A stretch of DNA of 56,853 nucleotides from Lingula anatina (taxonomy: Eukaryota > Brachiopoda > Lingulata > Lingulida > Lingulidae): contig NW_019774925.1 in NCBI RefSeq assembly GCF_001039355.2, positions 302,488 through 359,340 on the forward strand. Reading direction: 5' to 3'. This document shows, in pieces, positions 1 through 12,713 of the stretch (position 1 is the stretch's first letter; every line of letters starts with the position of its first letter). The position numbers and the translations under genes were made by a program. Below the pieces are notes generated by a model that was given only the letters and a program-made list of their open reading frames with translations, did not search any database and was not told the DNA's origin.

Positions 1-3000
1 ATCGGCTGTTAATGCATATTTTTTAAGTGGAGGACTTGGAAAGCATCTTGTGCACTTCAGATGAATGTGTGTATTTCTTCTTTGATCAGTGATCTGCAAG
101 TCATTTCCAGTGCCGCGCTTTTTAAGGAAGTGCGGGAGAAAAATGAGAAGCAGTCATGATGTGTTCTCTGCAGATTTAGTTTCACTTACCTGGAATTACG
201 TTAGAGTAGTACTACGAAGCAATGTGAGTCTATTTCAAATATGCAGTGCGTATATTTTTCCTTCCGACCTTGTTAAGTAAGCGCGAATAATTATCAGCGA
301 GAGAAGGTCGCTGTCAGTTACTGCAAACGGGCTATAAATGAGACCTCTTCATTAACAAATAATAAACTATTGATAACAGTACTTTTATCTCATGTAGTGT
401 GATATTTTTTCACTAAGGGGTACCACGATTGCCATTGAATTAATGCAGATCATTAATGATTTCGGAAAAAAGCATTACAATGAATTCCACGAGGACTCGA
501 CCAATCCATTGAGCAATACGGCAAAGGATATAGAAACTGTTCTCTTCAAGACACATGGATTGCTTAAGTGCAGTGTTTTCATGGAATGTCTCTGACATTT
601 GCGGTTTTGGCAGAGATCACCTTGCAGTGTTTAGCCCTCAGAAAAACATTACCGCAGCTTCAGTGAGCTGTATAATTAAAGGGTCTTGGCTTCGGTTGCT
701 TTGTGCACGTACAAGCAGAACATCCCCAAAAGAAGAGTATATGCCTCGTATCTCTCTGGGATAGTAGAATGGGGTGAGCTATACAAGCCTTGCTCGCAAT
801 GTAGAGGCCTCTCGTGCAGTTACAGTATAACACACATTCCTGCTAAGTTGCTCAATTTTTCTGCTTGGCTGAGGGTTCCAACCCTTGTCAGCACCTCGGT
901 CAAATATAGGCGTGTGAAATAGGCGAGAAACAATACTGATACAGTTTAATCAGGTTTATTTAAACCACAACAGGTTACTAAAATAGCAGTATCGGTTGAA
1001 CAGCATGTTGAGAAATCAAACTAATCTGTGATTCAAGACGAGTTTTGTAAACGCCAAAGCGGTGGTAGGTCGGCGCAGACTGAGAACTGGCCAAAAACAA
1101 CAATGTTTCAACAAAGATTATAGTTCCCCACACCGGCGGCACATGGCCATTACCGAACTACCGCGCTTACTCGATAAACATTTCATGAGTAACAAAAATG
1201 AATCCGGAAAAGAAAAGCATTCGCGAGTGAGGTTAATTTGATAAAAGTTTCGCCCTGTATTTGAGGAATTATACACACAGCCCTCAGTATTTGAAAGTTT
1301 GCCAGGGAATTTGTCAGACTCTTATGAAAAACTCTATGATTTGTGGAAAACAGAAGGCTTATCGTTGATAAAGACATCGGTTCGCTTTGAAATGTAGACA
1401 GAGTCTGACGTAATTCCCACTCAGTCAGACGAGAAGGCAAACATGGCAATTTGCACTGGAATTATGTCCTCAGAAAGTTTGTTTCTCTTGTAAAAGAGCC
1501 CCGGTGTTTAGGGTTAGACATTGTAGGAGCGCCTCACCAAGGAATGATCTATATTATATTTCATGTCGGTTATGCCATGTGAAATACTTTAGTGGAGTTA
1601 GTGTTGCAACGGGGATTGAAATTTCGTGTCACGTGACTTTAAGCATGTACAAGTACGACGGGTTTCACATTATGCTCAGAGAGATCGACTTAAAAACACC
1701 GCCTTTATATCACTGATAGTAAGCAAGCCGTAAAATCCTTTTATTCATTGTGTATAGGGTGCAAGAAAAAAACTTTCACATCCTCCAGTTAAATTAAATC
1801 AAAACTATAATTTGTAGTTTAACTTTAAGGATGTGTTCTAAATGGATTTTAACCTAGTTGAAGTCGGTTTGTTTGTAGGGGCCTACCCACCACCTATTGA
1901 CCCGCTTGTTTAATGGCGGAGGGAGGGGCATTTTATTTTCGAGTGATAACATGATCATGGTCTTCACGTTTATAAATCGAACTTAGATCATAAACTTCAG
2001 AGTTTTCCTAGAAACGTTTTAGTTAAAACCATGCTGGATGCAGCCTGTTATTCAAAGCGATCAATCTAGGCCTAATATGAAAACGTCCTCAAAAAACGCA
2101 CGGGAATCTATCCATTCATCCACCTTCAACAAGTCCGCTTGAGAGCTTGTTTACCACAAATATGAAACCTTTCACTCTGTTCAAATCTCCTGGCACAGTT
2201 TCTAGGAAACCGGTCGTGTTGGCAAGGTAAATAAGACATAGACTATGACTGTTTTCCGAGGAACGAGGAACATCGATGCTAATAATACCTGAACATTTAT
2301 ATTTTGTGGCGATGTGCTCTGACATGTCCTACATAAGTAAATGTTGTAGTCTAAACAATACTAATATACAAATGGACAGGTATATTAAACTTATTTGTTT
2401 CAAATAGAGAGAGGGTATTGGAAACGTGCTACCTTAACACTACGAAACAAAAAACAGACACAATGCGTTACGAGATGGGCCTACTGTTTAGTGCCCTCAT
2501 TTCAAGACCATCAAGTAATCGTGAACTTTGTTAAAACAACAGTATTCCTATTTCACTTACCACCACAAGCAGCAGTTAAAGTCTTCATGAAATAGTGAGC
2601 GCACTAAGAAGCATTCTCCATTAAAAAGGAAAGAAAGAACTTCAGCTTTCTGCCGCATACAACGCATGTCAACTTTTAGGGATGACTCAAGAACTAAGCA
2701 ATGTAAGAGTTCACTTTCTCACGGGTTTTTACAGCATGGGGAAGACGTGTCTTAACATGCACAAAAGCACAAGGGGGAATTCCACAGCCTGTCACTACTG
2801 TCAACAGAGATGACGATTTAAACGTTGTGTAAAATAATCTTTATAGTAACACTTTTTAAGCTGTGCACTATTTAGCTTATGTACTAATGTTACTCTGCTG
2901 TATGTGTTTTTTATATAAAAATGGCACATATCTTTGAATTATTACATAAAGTTAACAGTCTTTTTATGTTACTACGCGTGCTACGTTGGCTGGCGTGATG

Positions 3001-6000
3001 ATGTAATTTAAAGGCACCGTGAAGCTTATGTGAAATGGAAAGATTTCTGCTGTCCCTATTTAACCAGTTTGTATACTAGCTAGTCTGGCTAGTCAGTGTT
3101 ACTACCAGGTCTACTCCATGCGGCTGCGTGTCAGAGATCCTAAAATTGAACGAAGGAGGTCTGACAGCGAATCCACGCCTATTAATTTCAATTTAAAATA
3201 TCGATAAACTCCTGGTATCAAATTTCGCTGACACGTTTCAGTCTCTTGCTTTGTTGCCTTATCTGGACTGCGTTGGACATATTTCTCTTCTCATGCTGCT
3301 GAGGTCTTTTGTCTTTGTGTACTGAGAAACGGTTGCCCTTCATTGTTTTAAAGTTTAAGCAGTAAAATATTGCATGAATATAAATGTCGCGTTCTGGTAA
3401 GTCATTAATTTGCGGTATTTGAAGAATTGTGGGAAGACAGATTTAGAGTGTTTTGCTTCTGTCAGTCGACATCAACTCGTCAATTTTTCTGAGCTACTCC
3501 GTTTCCGGCAAGAGTATTTTCTTATATTTTTTTCGTTTTGACTGCAGTAACTCTAGAAGACCTAGACGTCTTTGTCAAGTGAAAGCCATTCATGAAACTC
3601 ATCTGACACAAAGAGGCCAGCCATGGCATTTATCACAGTGATTTTATTCCATAACACCATCATCAGTAGTGCAATAAAATGGGGTTTTTAACTCCATGTC
3701 GCTTAACATCTCCTCCCGTTTCTCCGCCCCTAAAGGCCATTTTGGCAATTTTCAGAATTATGCAGGTCGGTTCTGTTTATTTTGAGTTATTTATTCGGCG
3801 AAAACTTTAGTCAACATGCTTGACTTGTCAACCTGTAACTTTGGCGTGATCCGAAAGCATTGTTCAACCGTTATAAGTGACGTGTCGCTGTTCGTTTTCA
3901 CTTATCCATTATTTTCTCGTTTTGCTTTTCTTATTTTCTCACGACATAAAACAACACAAACTCTTGTGGAATTCGCGAAACGGCGTGACTATATATTCTC
4001 GTCACATTTAATCAATGTCTGATCTAATCGGGTCTCCACCATTTGAATATACGCCACAATAAAGCCGAGAGCCGCACTAAACTTTGACCATCAAAGGAGA
4101 AAAGGAAATCGAAGTCACGGCAAAACGTTTTAACAGCTGTTGAAAGCTGACTCCTTCTCCCGATCTGTTACAATTTTAACCTACATCAGCGGCACTGCGT
4201 TTAAAATATTATTTTTTAGATTTAACGCGAACGCTCCCTACTATCAGAGAGGAGCAAACAAAGAACTGTTCTTAACATGAGCTAAGGTCATGATTTTGAT
4301 CTCTTATCTGCCGTGGAAATGCACAGGCTGCTAAGTTGGTGATAATGAATTTTATCCAAGCTGAAACTAAAATCTCAACCAGTTTACTCAAGTTGAGTGC
4401 GTTCGCAGGGTGCTTCTTTGTCTCTTTGCGTTTTACAGAACATTCTACCTTTTAGCTCAAAGGCGCTTTGTTCTCTCCACGAAAAACGTGGGATCGAACT
4501 ACGGTTTTTAGTTATTGTCAAATATAATGTCATGAGAATTCCTTGACATGATTAATTGAAGCACGCTCAAGAACACCTATGCCTCGTCTTCCACAGAATC
4601 TTAACGAACATCTAATGTAAATAGCACTTGTCCTCGGACCGTGCGTCCTTAATAAGCAACACCATCCATACTTTAGAGATAAGTTAATACACACCAAACC
4701 TGAAAGCCAAATCATTTAGTGTTTCTATAAACCAGCCATCAGCGGGTTGTCCGGAGCATAAAAATTGTCGCACTATTAAACTTAGCATGGCGCTTTGTGT
4801 TGGAGAACGTGTGTGGTCAACCAAGAGGTGAAACTAATTTTTTATCATCACAACAGAAACTTGAACAACTTATGGCTTTAAGTGAAACAATTACATAATA
4901 CAAAGGGTGCCCAGTTTAAAGTGTTTTCTTTGGCATTATTCGTCTTACTCTGGCATGTCTGACAGAGTTCCACCTTGCAGCTGAAGCACATACGTTACTC
5001 AGGTAAGATGGATGCACTGTAAGGAACGGCTACATACCTTTAGCAAAGGTCAAATCCGTCGCTCTGCTATTCCAAAGGTTCTGCTGTTCACTCTGGGTAA
5101 TTTCCACTACAACTGCAAACAAAAAACAATACATCCAATGAAGACAAAGTTTTTCAATGAGTACTCCACGCTGTCGTTGTAAGTGTGCGCGCTTCTGGCA
5201 GGCTTCAACCTGTCTTTGTCAGCTGTGGAGAATTAAACTGGAGCAAGTCCATTTGCATAACTTATTTCACGCATTCCGTAATTGGAAATATCATTAAATA
5301 CTCAAAGAAGGTCTAAACGACGAAACAAGATCCAGCGCAACCTCGCATCACTTTAGAGTGGGTTAGCTCTTCAGTTTGATAAAAATTCCGGTTGTATGCA
5401 GGTTAAAAAAGTATACTGCCTCTCCGAATTGCTAGTGCTGTTTTCTCAGACTGCCGGGATGCGCATATTGCTCTGCTCGTTGATCACAAGCCTTACGCTG
5501 GCCGTAATTCTATCCCCTCTACCGCGCTCCGACTGACATGACATATAAAAGTAGTAGCGGGGCTATAACAAGATGTTCTAAATGTTAGGTTATTAAGAGC
5601 AAAAGCATGATGAATATACATTTTGGCGTGTTTATATTATCACCCCAAATCTATCCAGGTGAACGGCGAGTGAAACACCTGATGTAGAGGAGTATGGCCA
5701 GGTAAATAACCTAGAGATTTCTTAGATCTTTACATTTTTTATTTCCCGTTCGGAGCTTTTTACTTGTGAGAAGCGCCTGTTCTTTGTTCAATAGTTGCGC
5801 AATCATTTGCAGAATTTCAGTTATCTAAAGTGTTTCAATTTCTCGTTATTTTATAACATCTGTAGAATGATTAACATATTAAGATAGTTATGTCTTGGTT
5901 AAATAAGCAGTTACGTGACTCACTTAGGCTTAACATCATCAGTTGCGTCTTACGCTATAACTCTCTTTACCACGCTTTGATTTGTTTAGAATATTTGGAG

Positions 6001-6555
6001 TTCTTGAGATGTAGCAGTCATGCTTTGATTTATTTCCGAAGCACTCAATCGCACGTAACAGTATCTTTTAAAGGTAAACCTGGTTAATTGGAATTTCGGC
6101 GTCCCAGGTGTGATACGAAGTGCGTTTAATTAGCTGTTGCGTAAGTTAATTAATTAAGCAGCTTTAATGCCCACGATCGTACTGAAATCTTGTTCGAGCA
6201 CGCGCGCGCGGGCAGATTCAAGGAAGTGGCTATTTGTTTTAAGTGCGTTATTATGCCGCGTTACGATACCACGCCAGCTGAGGACACGTGCTTTAAAGAG
6301 GAAGGACTTAGTGACCACGCTTCGCCGCTGTCAGTTAAATTCCGCCCACCCATATTGCCCATTGTACTAATCCAATTTGTTAATAGGCATGAGGCAGTTT
6401 TGAAGATTTAGGAGCTAATGCATTGGTCGGCGTTTCAGGCTGTTAGATGTGCGGACAGGCAATACCGTTTTAATTATTTAATAATGGGGGTGGGATATGA
6501 AAACGAATAAAGATGGCATACACGTGTTTTTTGGGAAAACCCTGTGGTGTCTATC
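1..6555. other. Upstream region without supported genes
   Basis: No open reading frame here exceeds about 90 codons, and none of the conceptual products resembles a known family or has matching splice sites around it. The stretch is unique-looking AT-rich DNA with a short alternating GC tract near 6199-6214. It lies upstream of the FAM120B-like promoter and could hold distal regulatory DNA or introns of an unseen neighbour. I see no direct evidence for either. Confidence 0.5.
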
Positions 6556-6867
6556 GGTGCATTTAATTTAAATTAGGCGATAAACCTTTTTGTTGCTTGC
6601 AGTTCTCAGTTGTAATAAGAGCTACTGTGGTCTTGAAACAATTTTATGGGAACCCATCCCACTCAGGTCTTTTTATTACATGTTTAGTGTTTAATGAAAA
6701 AAAAGCTTATGTATCAAATCAACTATATAACTTTTCATGCTGTGTCTTATTTGCATATTTGATTTTAAGAGAATTTTTTGTAATGCGCACTTGCAACAAC
6801 CACTCCTAAAATGTGTTCAGCAAGTTCAATAGCACGTGCTGAATCTCGTTTTCACTCTACTCATTGC

Positions 6868-6895
6868 CCGGATGTAAACAATCAAAATGGCGGAC
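6868..6895 (+). promoter_or_regulatory. Candidate core promoter: ETS-like and YY1-like motifs (left copy)
   Basis: A CCGGATGT motif (6868-6875, ETS-like) is followed by CAAAATGGCGGAC (6883-6895), which matches the YY1 consensus often found just downstream of the transcription start of TATA-less housekeeping promoters. It lies about 100 bases before a good splice donor and 690 bases before the start codon. Both motifs are conserved in the right copy. Promoter function and the exact start site are inferred. Confidence 0.5.
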
Positions 6896-6994
6896 GAGGT
6901 GCAGGGTCGTGGAATGAAAATAATTGAATAAAAAGCAACAGACTGCAGGGTTTAACACTGCATAACTGCCTTGAAAGAAAACCCACAAAAGAGG
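6880..6994 (+). other. Probable 5' UTR exon (left copy)
   Basis: The inferred non-coding first exon runs from about the YY1-like motif to a consensus donor, AGG|GTAAGA, with the last exon base at 6994. The next plausible acceptor is the TTTTCAG ending at 7533. Within the exon is a 14-codon upstream ORF (6887-6931) beginning at the ATG inside the YY1 motif. The 5' boundary is approximate. There is no transcript evidence. Confidence 0.4.
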
Positions 6995-7543
6995 GTAAGA
7001 GCATATTACATAAAGTGCATTTAGCTATTTTGCATTTTGTGTGAAATCTTCTACAGTATTAGTAGTGTGCCGCTGATTTCATTGGCGGTGTCAACTCAGT
7101 ACTACACACAATGTTGCTCATGACCGAGTCAAAAGACGGATGCTTATTTCAGTCGATTGAATAAATACGATTTTTAATTATGTCCGTTTTATGATGTAGG
7201 AACAAAAATGAACGACACAATGCAATTTCCGTGAAAAACGTAATCAAGTGTCATGTTGACGTTGTAAACAAATTTGGTGTTGTCAAAGCAAGAATTCACG
7301 GTTTAGAGTAGATATGTTACATTGCTGCATGTAAACGCGCATTACAAGACAGAGCATAGGTGGGTATCACCAGCCACCTATACTGGAGTGCCACTGAACT
7401 TTACAAAACAATGCGCTACTGTAGATGTACTATTACTGGAACAGGTACTGTAGCACCAGGTCACACACTATTTCAAAACAGAGCTGTGCACATGATAGAT
7501 ATCATCTTATCAGTCACACTTGTGTATTTTCAGGGTCCACCTG

Positions 7544-7609
7544 ATGGGTGTATCTGTGTCTGGGCCACCTCCCAAACCATGGGGATCAAAGGCCTACAGC
7601 AGTATATAG
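7544..7609 (+). promoter_or_regulatory. Upstream ORF overlapping the main start codon (left copy)
   Basis: An ATG at 7544, downstream of the inferred acceptor (7533), opens a 21-codon reading frame that ends at TAG 7607-7609. It is out of frame with the main ORF and overlaps its start at 7579. Its context (C at -3, G at +4) is weaker than that of the main ATG (A at -3, G at +4). Ribosomes that start here would bypass the main start, so it could lower translation. It is also present in the right copy at 12679-12744. The regulatory role is inferred. Confidence 0.45.
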
Positions 7610-9544
7610 AAGCCTACTGTCCCCAAGCATGCAGGAGGGTCCATCTGAAGGAATTAGCCCGTGGCTACTTTCAGAAGTGTGGTCAAACTCCGACCCTGGT
7701 GGTGGATGGTTTAAGCTGCCTCCGTAAGCTGTATGCAGCAGGGCTAGACTGGGTCCATGGGGGGCAGTGGTTTCAGTATTATCTTGAAGTGAAGAAGTTT
7801 GTGAAAGCATTTCAAGATGCAGGAATACAGCTAGTTTTTATTTTTGATGGCTCAGTTGGGTTGACGAAGAGATCGGTTTGGATACAGAGACGGAAGCAAG
7901 ACAGAAAGAATGTAAAGAGGGTGTTTGATATTATAAAGAACACTGGCAGGCAGCCCGGGTATCAACAGTTCATTATACCTGTAAGCCTAGGTATCTATAC
8001 ACAGTTTATTTTGAAGGAACTAGGAGTAACCGTCATCAGTTCCACAGGAGAGGCAGATCAAGAAATATTCCAATACTGCCAGCAACATAATTGTTTTGGT
8101 ATCCTAAGCCAGGACTCAGATTTTATTGTGTACAACACTCTAAGTGACTTTTTCTCTGTGGCAGATTTAAACTTGAAAAAAATGACAACCACAAAATATG
8201 ACCGCATGCTGTTGTGTGAGCACCTCAAGCTGGATCTAAACCAGTTACCCATCTTGGGGACTCTGATGGGTAACGATGTTATCCCCCACTCTAAACTTCT
8301 GAGCTTTCACTGCAGTATACTCGGTTTAACAAAGAGAGATAGAACGTCAGTGACATTGGATAAGATAGTGCCTAAACTGGCCAGCTATATCAGCGAAAAA
8401 TGCAGGTCAACAAGGTACTTCTCTGCAGTGAAGGAGGTGTCCAAAAATGTCATGAAAAGTGGACAAGATCAGACCCTGTTCATTCAGAGTATAATGAACT
8501 ACTTGTCTGACACAGATCCTTTGAGGAGAGGTCTCAGTGATGTTCTAAATAGTTTACAGCTTCAGTCAGCAGATGAACCCAGTGGAGATTCCACCTGCGC
8601 CGATTCTGATGCTACAGACAGACCTTTAATGCCACAGCCTACTGCCTCAAATAACCCTTGGTCTAGAGGACCAGCAGAAAACAAACTTACATTTGCTGAG
8701 ATTGTTAGTAAGCCTGCAACTGTAATCAACAGTGTTATTGTTGCTGATGATGACAACAGCAGCACCACTAGCTCAGGGATTAGTTCTAACAACACAAAGG
8801 AAAAGACGACTGTTCCTATCTCAAAGCCTGATGTTTCACCAAGAGTACTCCTGCTTGCAAAAGAAAGACATGAGAAATGTGAAAATTTGCCACTCATATA
8901 CAGCATACTGTGTGGGGTAGAGGTTGATTCAGGGGCGTCACTGGAGGACGATAACAATACAGATATCCCTTCAGCTGTGGTTGTATATACAGCAATAAAA
9001 CGGAAGCTGTTTGGCTTGTTACTAGGGGTTGGCATTATGCAGAGGGAGGACAACCAGGGGGTTGGCCAGCAGGGCACCTCATGGACAGCCCTACCCGATG
9101 ACCCATGTGCTATGATCCCTGGGACTTTCTCCAGACCCCAGCCACCACAGCACAACCCCATGCCTGTTGGGGTGTGTTCTCTACCAGAGGACCCCTGTGC
9201 TATGGTGGGCATGTCATTAGAAGGGCTGGGGCTGGGGGATCCACTGCCCCCTCTGGGGTCTTTTACCACCCCCAGTGGGACCATAGCAGGCACATTCAAT
9301 GTTGGGGCCATCCAACAACCAACTGGTGTTAATGATCCTGGACTGTTCTCTTCCCACCAGCCAGCAGCTGGGGCAGTAGGTAATGGGAGCAGGTTGTCCA
9401 CTGCTGTGTCCACTACAAGTCCAACTGCTAGCCAGTCCAAGGATCTGGTGGTTGGGAAGAATGCTGTATTAGAGTGGGCAATCTATAGCGGCTGTACACT
9501 GAAAGAACCAGATATTGTACCAGCCGTTCCCTTGCAGATACCAG
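7579..9544 (+). CDS. FAM120B-like: FAM120B-like protein, main coding exon (left copy)
   Basis: This exon encodes residues 1-655 of a constitutive coactivator of PPAR-gamma (FAM120) family protein. The start is placed at MGIKGLQQY because it matches the conserved family N-terminus (MGVRGLQ-like) and has a strong Kozak context. The open frame continues upstream to 7360 but crosses a TTTTCAG acceptor at 7533, so I do not count that extension. Residues 1 to about 310 form an XPG/FEN1-like PIN domain with acidic residues D43, D90, E158, D160, D179, D181 and D233. Residues about 320-425 are Ser/Thr-rich and probably disordered. The C-terminal domain begins near 430 and is interrupted at about 485-625 by a Pro/Gly-rich insertion in which LPDDPCAM and LPEDPCAM repeat. 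The ORF ends in QIPGK-stop only if unspliced. The donor CCAG|GTAAAT at 9544/9545 leaves one base, which the exon at 24685 completes in frame. In vertebrates the family includes a PPAR-gamma coactivator (FAM120B) and RNA-binding relatives (FAM120A). The function in this animal is unknown. An ORF of 292 codons on the opposite strand (8562-9440) is a shadow. Confidence 0.9.
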
Positions 9545-11715
9545 GTAAATAAAGGAGGTTTGTTGATAAAATGAGGAGTACTTGGTGCTTCAGATATTAT
9601 CTTTCTATGGGAATACTGCTAATTTGTAAATCATTAATGATAAGTGTTTGTGTGTCATTGTTGTAAATCATTTTCCTTATGGCATTGATATCATTTAAAA
9701 AAAGGTTATCCATATGATGAGTGTCTTTATACTTGATGCTTACAATTAATCTCTAGTGTGTACATTTTAATTTTTTTATATTTAAAATATAGGTTTTCAG
9801 ATAGACATAATAAGTGAAATAAAAACTGCTTGCCAAAAAGTTACTTTATTTTACAGCTTAGTTTTGGTTTAAATCGTGACCAATATTTTATAGGAGATGA
9901 CTTAAAAAGAAAAAAATTGTCAAATACTATTTGCACTGTCACCATATTTTTTAATCTAATTTTTTTATCTTAAAATCTGATACATTGTTTTTCAGGAAAA
10001 CAAAATAATTGAAATTGACACTTTTGCAGTGTTGTTTTAGTTGTAGATGTGTTTTGACTGACTACTATAGTGCTTTCTTGTTCCGTCAAGATGGTTTCTA
10101 TCCAAGATGGGGGATATTGTTTTAGTCAACAGAAACAATAACCCTGCCCATGAGAGGCCAAATATGATGAGTTTCAATGAGTTTTGCATGAGCTTTTCAA
10201 AAGAATCGTATGTGAATCAGGAAATCTAAGGTTTGAAGGAGCACCATTGTGAACAAATAAAATTGTGTGGTTATCTTATCTGATGGCCAGAGTGATGGTG
10301 GAAAAGTAACAACTTCTGTGTAAACAATTAATTATTTAATGTACTCATCGTGTTGTTTTCAGACATCTATTTAGTAGTGGCATTGAGTTATGTGATATAA
10401 AGTATGAACTAATAGTGCATGGATTTGACTTATATCTGATTATATTTTTTAATTTTTGACTGAATTTTTTTTTTTACTGAAAGTGTTTTGATTTTTGTTT
10501 TTACCAGTAGACAAAAATAGTAAGAAATCAAATAAGATAACACTGTGATTCCCCTTTGGGTTGAAATGATAAACTTTTTAAATACTTTTTTAGCACCAAT
10601 GAGAGAATCAGAATGAGATGAATGGAATGAGGCTGATGAAATTATTTTCAAAATCTTCCAAGAAACACATTCTTCTCAGGTCACTTATTAAAGGTTGGGA
10701 TGTTTCTGAACCCCCTGTACTTGGATGACAGTCACTCTGATCAATTTTTGCTCAATTAAACCTAATACAGTGCAGACTACAGCCACTATGATGGCTTTGG
10801 TCATGGAAAGTGCCCATTTTGGCTTCATTAATAAAATGTAGGTGTGATTTCTCCTGAGAATAAGCAGACACTGTGGCGTTCTGAGTACCTAAAAAAGGCA
10901 TGCACAAGAAAAAATGTGCCCAATAGTTGAACTGTAGTGGCCAAAGGTAGATCTGACTTAGTGGTGTCCAAATGGAAATCAGACCTTTGCTGTTGGATGT
11001 ATTCAGTAATATATCTGTTATAACTGATAGCTTACAAAATCTAGGTATCTAATTTGGGTTCTATATCCCAGATTAACTTGTCCTGGAATTAAAACCAAGG
11101 TGATTAATGTCTGGCTAGATAATGGTACTATGTAACTCATCAGCTATGCACGTATAAGTCTAAGCTGAAAAACAATCTACTATATACTTAAATGAAAAGG
11201 TACATTTCCATTGGGGATGGGTCGACTTTTCTCGGTACTGTGGGCAGGGCTGAGGTCAACCTGGACAGCAAATGTAACCTCCCAGATGTAACCTCCCAGT
11301 CTCGCACTGTACTAAGGGATTGGCGTGGTGTTAGGTGACAGAACAGAATCATGACGTTTCGTTGCCTATGGTAAGCTCGGCTTAATCAGGCAGTCATCAA
11401 GTACGAAGAAACTTTGACCTTTTCTCAATGAAAAGGCACTTGGAGAATTCCAAGTCTCTTTTTCCTTGAAAAAAGAAAATCTGCAGATGTGCCAAAGGGT
11501 AACAACTTTTTAACCTTATCTTCTAAATATGTTATGGATTAGAATGGAAATGTGTACTAACACAGACTGGCTCTGACCTATGAAATTCCAGTGTCCGTCC
11601 GTACCTGTTTGTGTCATGCACTCTTTAAATTTTGACTGATTGAATGGGTTTTGCGTGCCCAGGGACTTCGTGTGTTTCATAATCTCAATACTCGAGCTAT
11701 CATAAGTGTATTTTG
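9545..11715 (+). other. Start of FAM120B-like intron (left copy)
   Basis: AT-rich non-coding DNA follows the donor at 9545. It has no supported gene, and its short ORFs are not conserved-looking. It matches 14680-16861 closely. It ends at the undetermined base 11716, where the duplicated block restarts. Confidence 0.6.
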
Positions 11716-11716
11716 N
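11716..11716. other. Single undetermined base at duplication junction
   Basis: One 'n' separates the end of the left duplicated block from the start of the right one. A single-base gap is how some short-read scaffolders mark a join with zero or negative estimated distance, meaning contigs expected to overlap but not merged. That reading is inference, but the same mark recurs at 53683 beside another duplication. Confidence 0.9.
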
Positions 11717-12043
11717 GTTGGTGCATTTAATTTAAATTAGGCGATAAACCTTTTTGTTGCTTGCAGTTCTCAGTTGTAATAAGAGCTACTGTGGTCTTGA
11801 AACAATTTTATGGGAACCCATCCCACTCAGGTCTTTTTATTACATGTTTAGTGTTTAATAAAAAAAGCTTATGTATCAAATCAACTATATAACTTTTCAT
11901 GCTGTGACTTATTTGCATATTTGATTTTAAGAGAATTTTTTGTAATGCGCACTTGCAAAACCACTCCTAAAATTTGTTCAGCAAGTTCAATAGCACGTGC
12001 TAAATCTCGTTTTCACTCTACTCATTGCCCGGATGTAAACAAT

Positions 12044-12056
12044 CAAAATGGCGGAC
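12044..12056 (+). promoter_or_regulatory. YY1-like promoter motif (right copy)
   Basis: CAAAATGGCGGAC is identical to the motif at 6883-6895, with the ETS-like CCGGATGT just upstream. The 14-codon upstream ORF that starts in the motif is also preserved, as is the AGG|GTAAGA donor, with the last exon base at 12155. Confidence 0.5.
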
Positions 12057-12713
12057 GAGGTGCAGGGTCGTGGAATGAAAATAATTGAATAAAAAGCAAC
12101 AGACTGCAGGGTTTAACACTGCATAACTGCCTTGAAAGAAAACCCACAAAAGAGGGTAAGAGCATATTGCATAAAGTGCATTTAGCTATTTTGCATTTTG
12201 AGTGAAATCTTCTACAGTATTAGTAGTGTGCCGCTGATTTCCCTGGCGGTGTCAACTCAGTACTACACACAATGTTGCTCATGACCGAGTCAAAAGACGG
12301 ATGCTTATTTCAGTCGATTGAATAAATACGATTTTTACTTATGTCCGTTTTATGATGTAGGAACAAAAATGAACGACAAAATGCAATTTCCGTGAAAAAC
12401 GTAATCAAGAATCATGTTGTTGTCAAAGCAAGAATTCACGGTTTAGAGTAGATATGTTACACTTTGCTGCATGTAAACGCGCATTACAAGACCAGTGCAT
12501 AGGTGGCACCAGCCACCTATATTGGAGTGCCACTGAACTTTACAAAACAATGCGCTACTGTAGATGTACTATACTGGAACAGGTACTGTAGCACCTGGTC
12601 ACACACTATTTCAAAACAGAGCTGTGCACATGATAGATATTTTATCAGTCATACTTGTGTATTTTCAGGGTCCACCTGATGGGTGTATCTGTGTCTGGGC
12701 CACCTCCCAAACC

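Larger units (their letters stand above)
6556..11715 (+). repeat. Left copy of a ~5.1 kb direct duplication
   Basis: This segment matches 11720-16861 almost base for base across promoter, 5' UTR, the large coding exon and about 2.2 kb of following intron. Differences are scattered substitutions and small indels, for example a 13-14 bp tandem repeat near 11270-11298 that is absent from the right copy. The left copy ends at a single undetermined base (11716), and the right copy starts immediately after it. The encoded proteins differ at 8 of 657 aligned positions. That pattern fits two alleles at overlapping contig ends. A real recent tandem duplication is the alternative. Confidence 0.95.

Noticed and set aside
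7360-7578. In-frame N-terminal extension of the FAM120B-like ORF
   Set aside because: It crosses a good 3' splice site at 7533, is only partly preserved in the other copy because of indels, and lies upstream of the conserved family N-terminus at MGIKGLQ.
8562-9440. 292-codon ORF on the minus strand, also present in the right copy at 13697-14575
   Set aside because: It lies exactly antisense to the FAM120B-like coding exon. The second copy is not independent evidence because the blocks are nearly identical. The lack of stops follows from the codon composition of the Ser/Pro/Gly-rich sense protein, and the product resembles no family.
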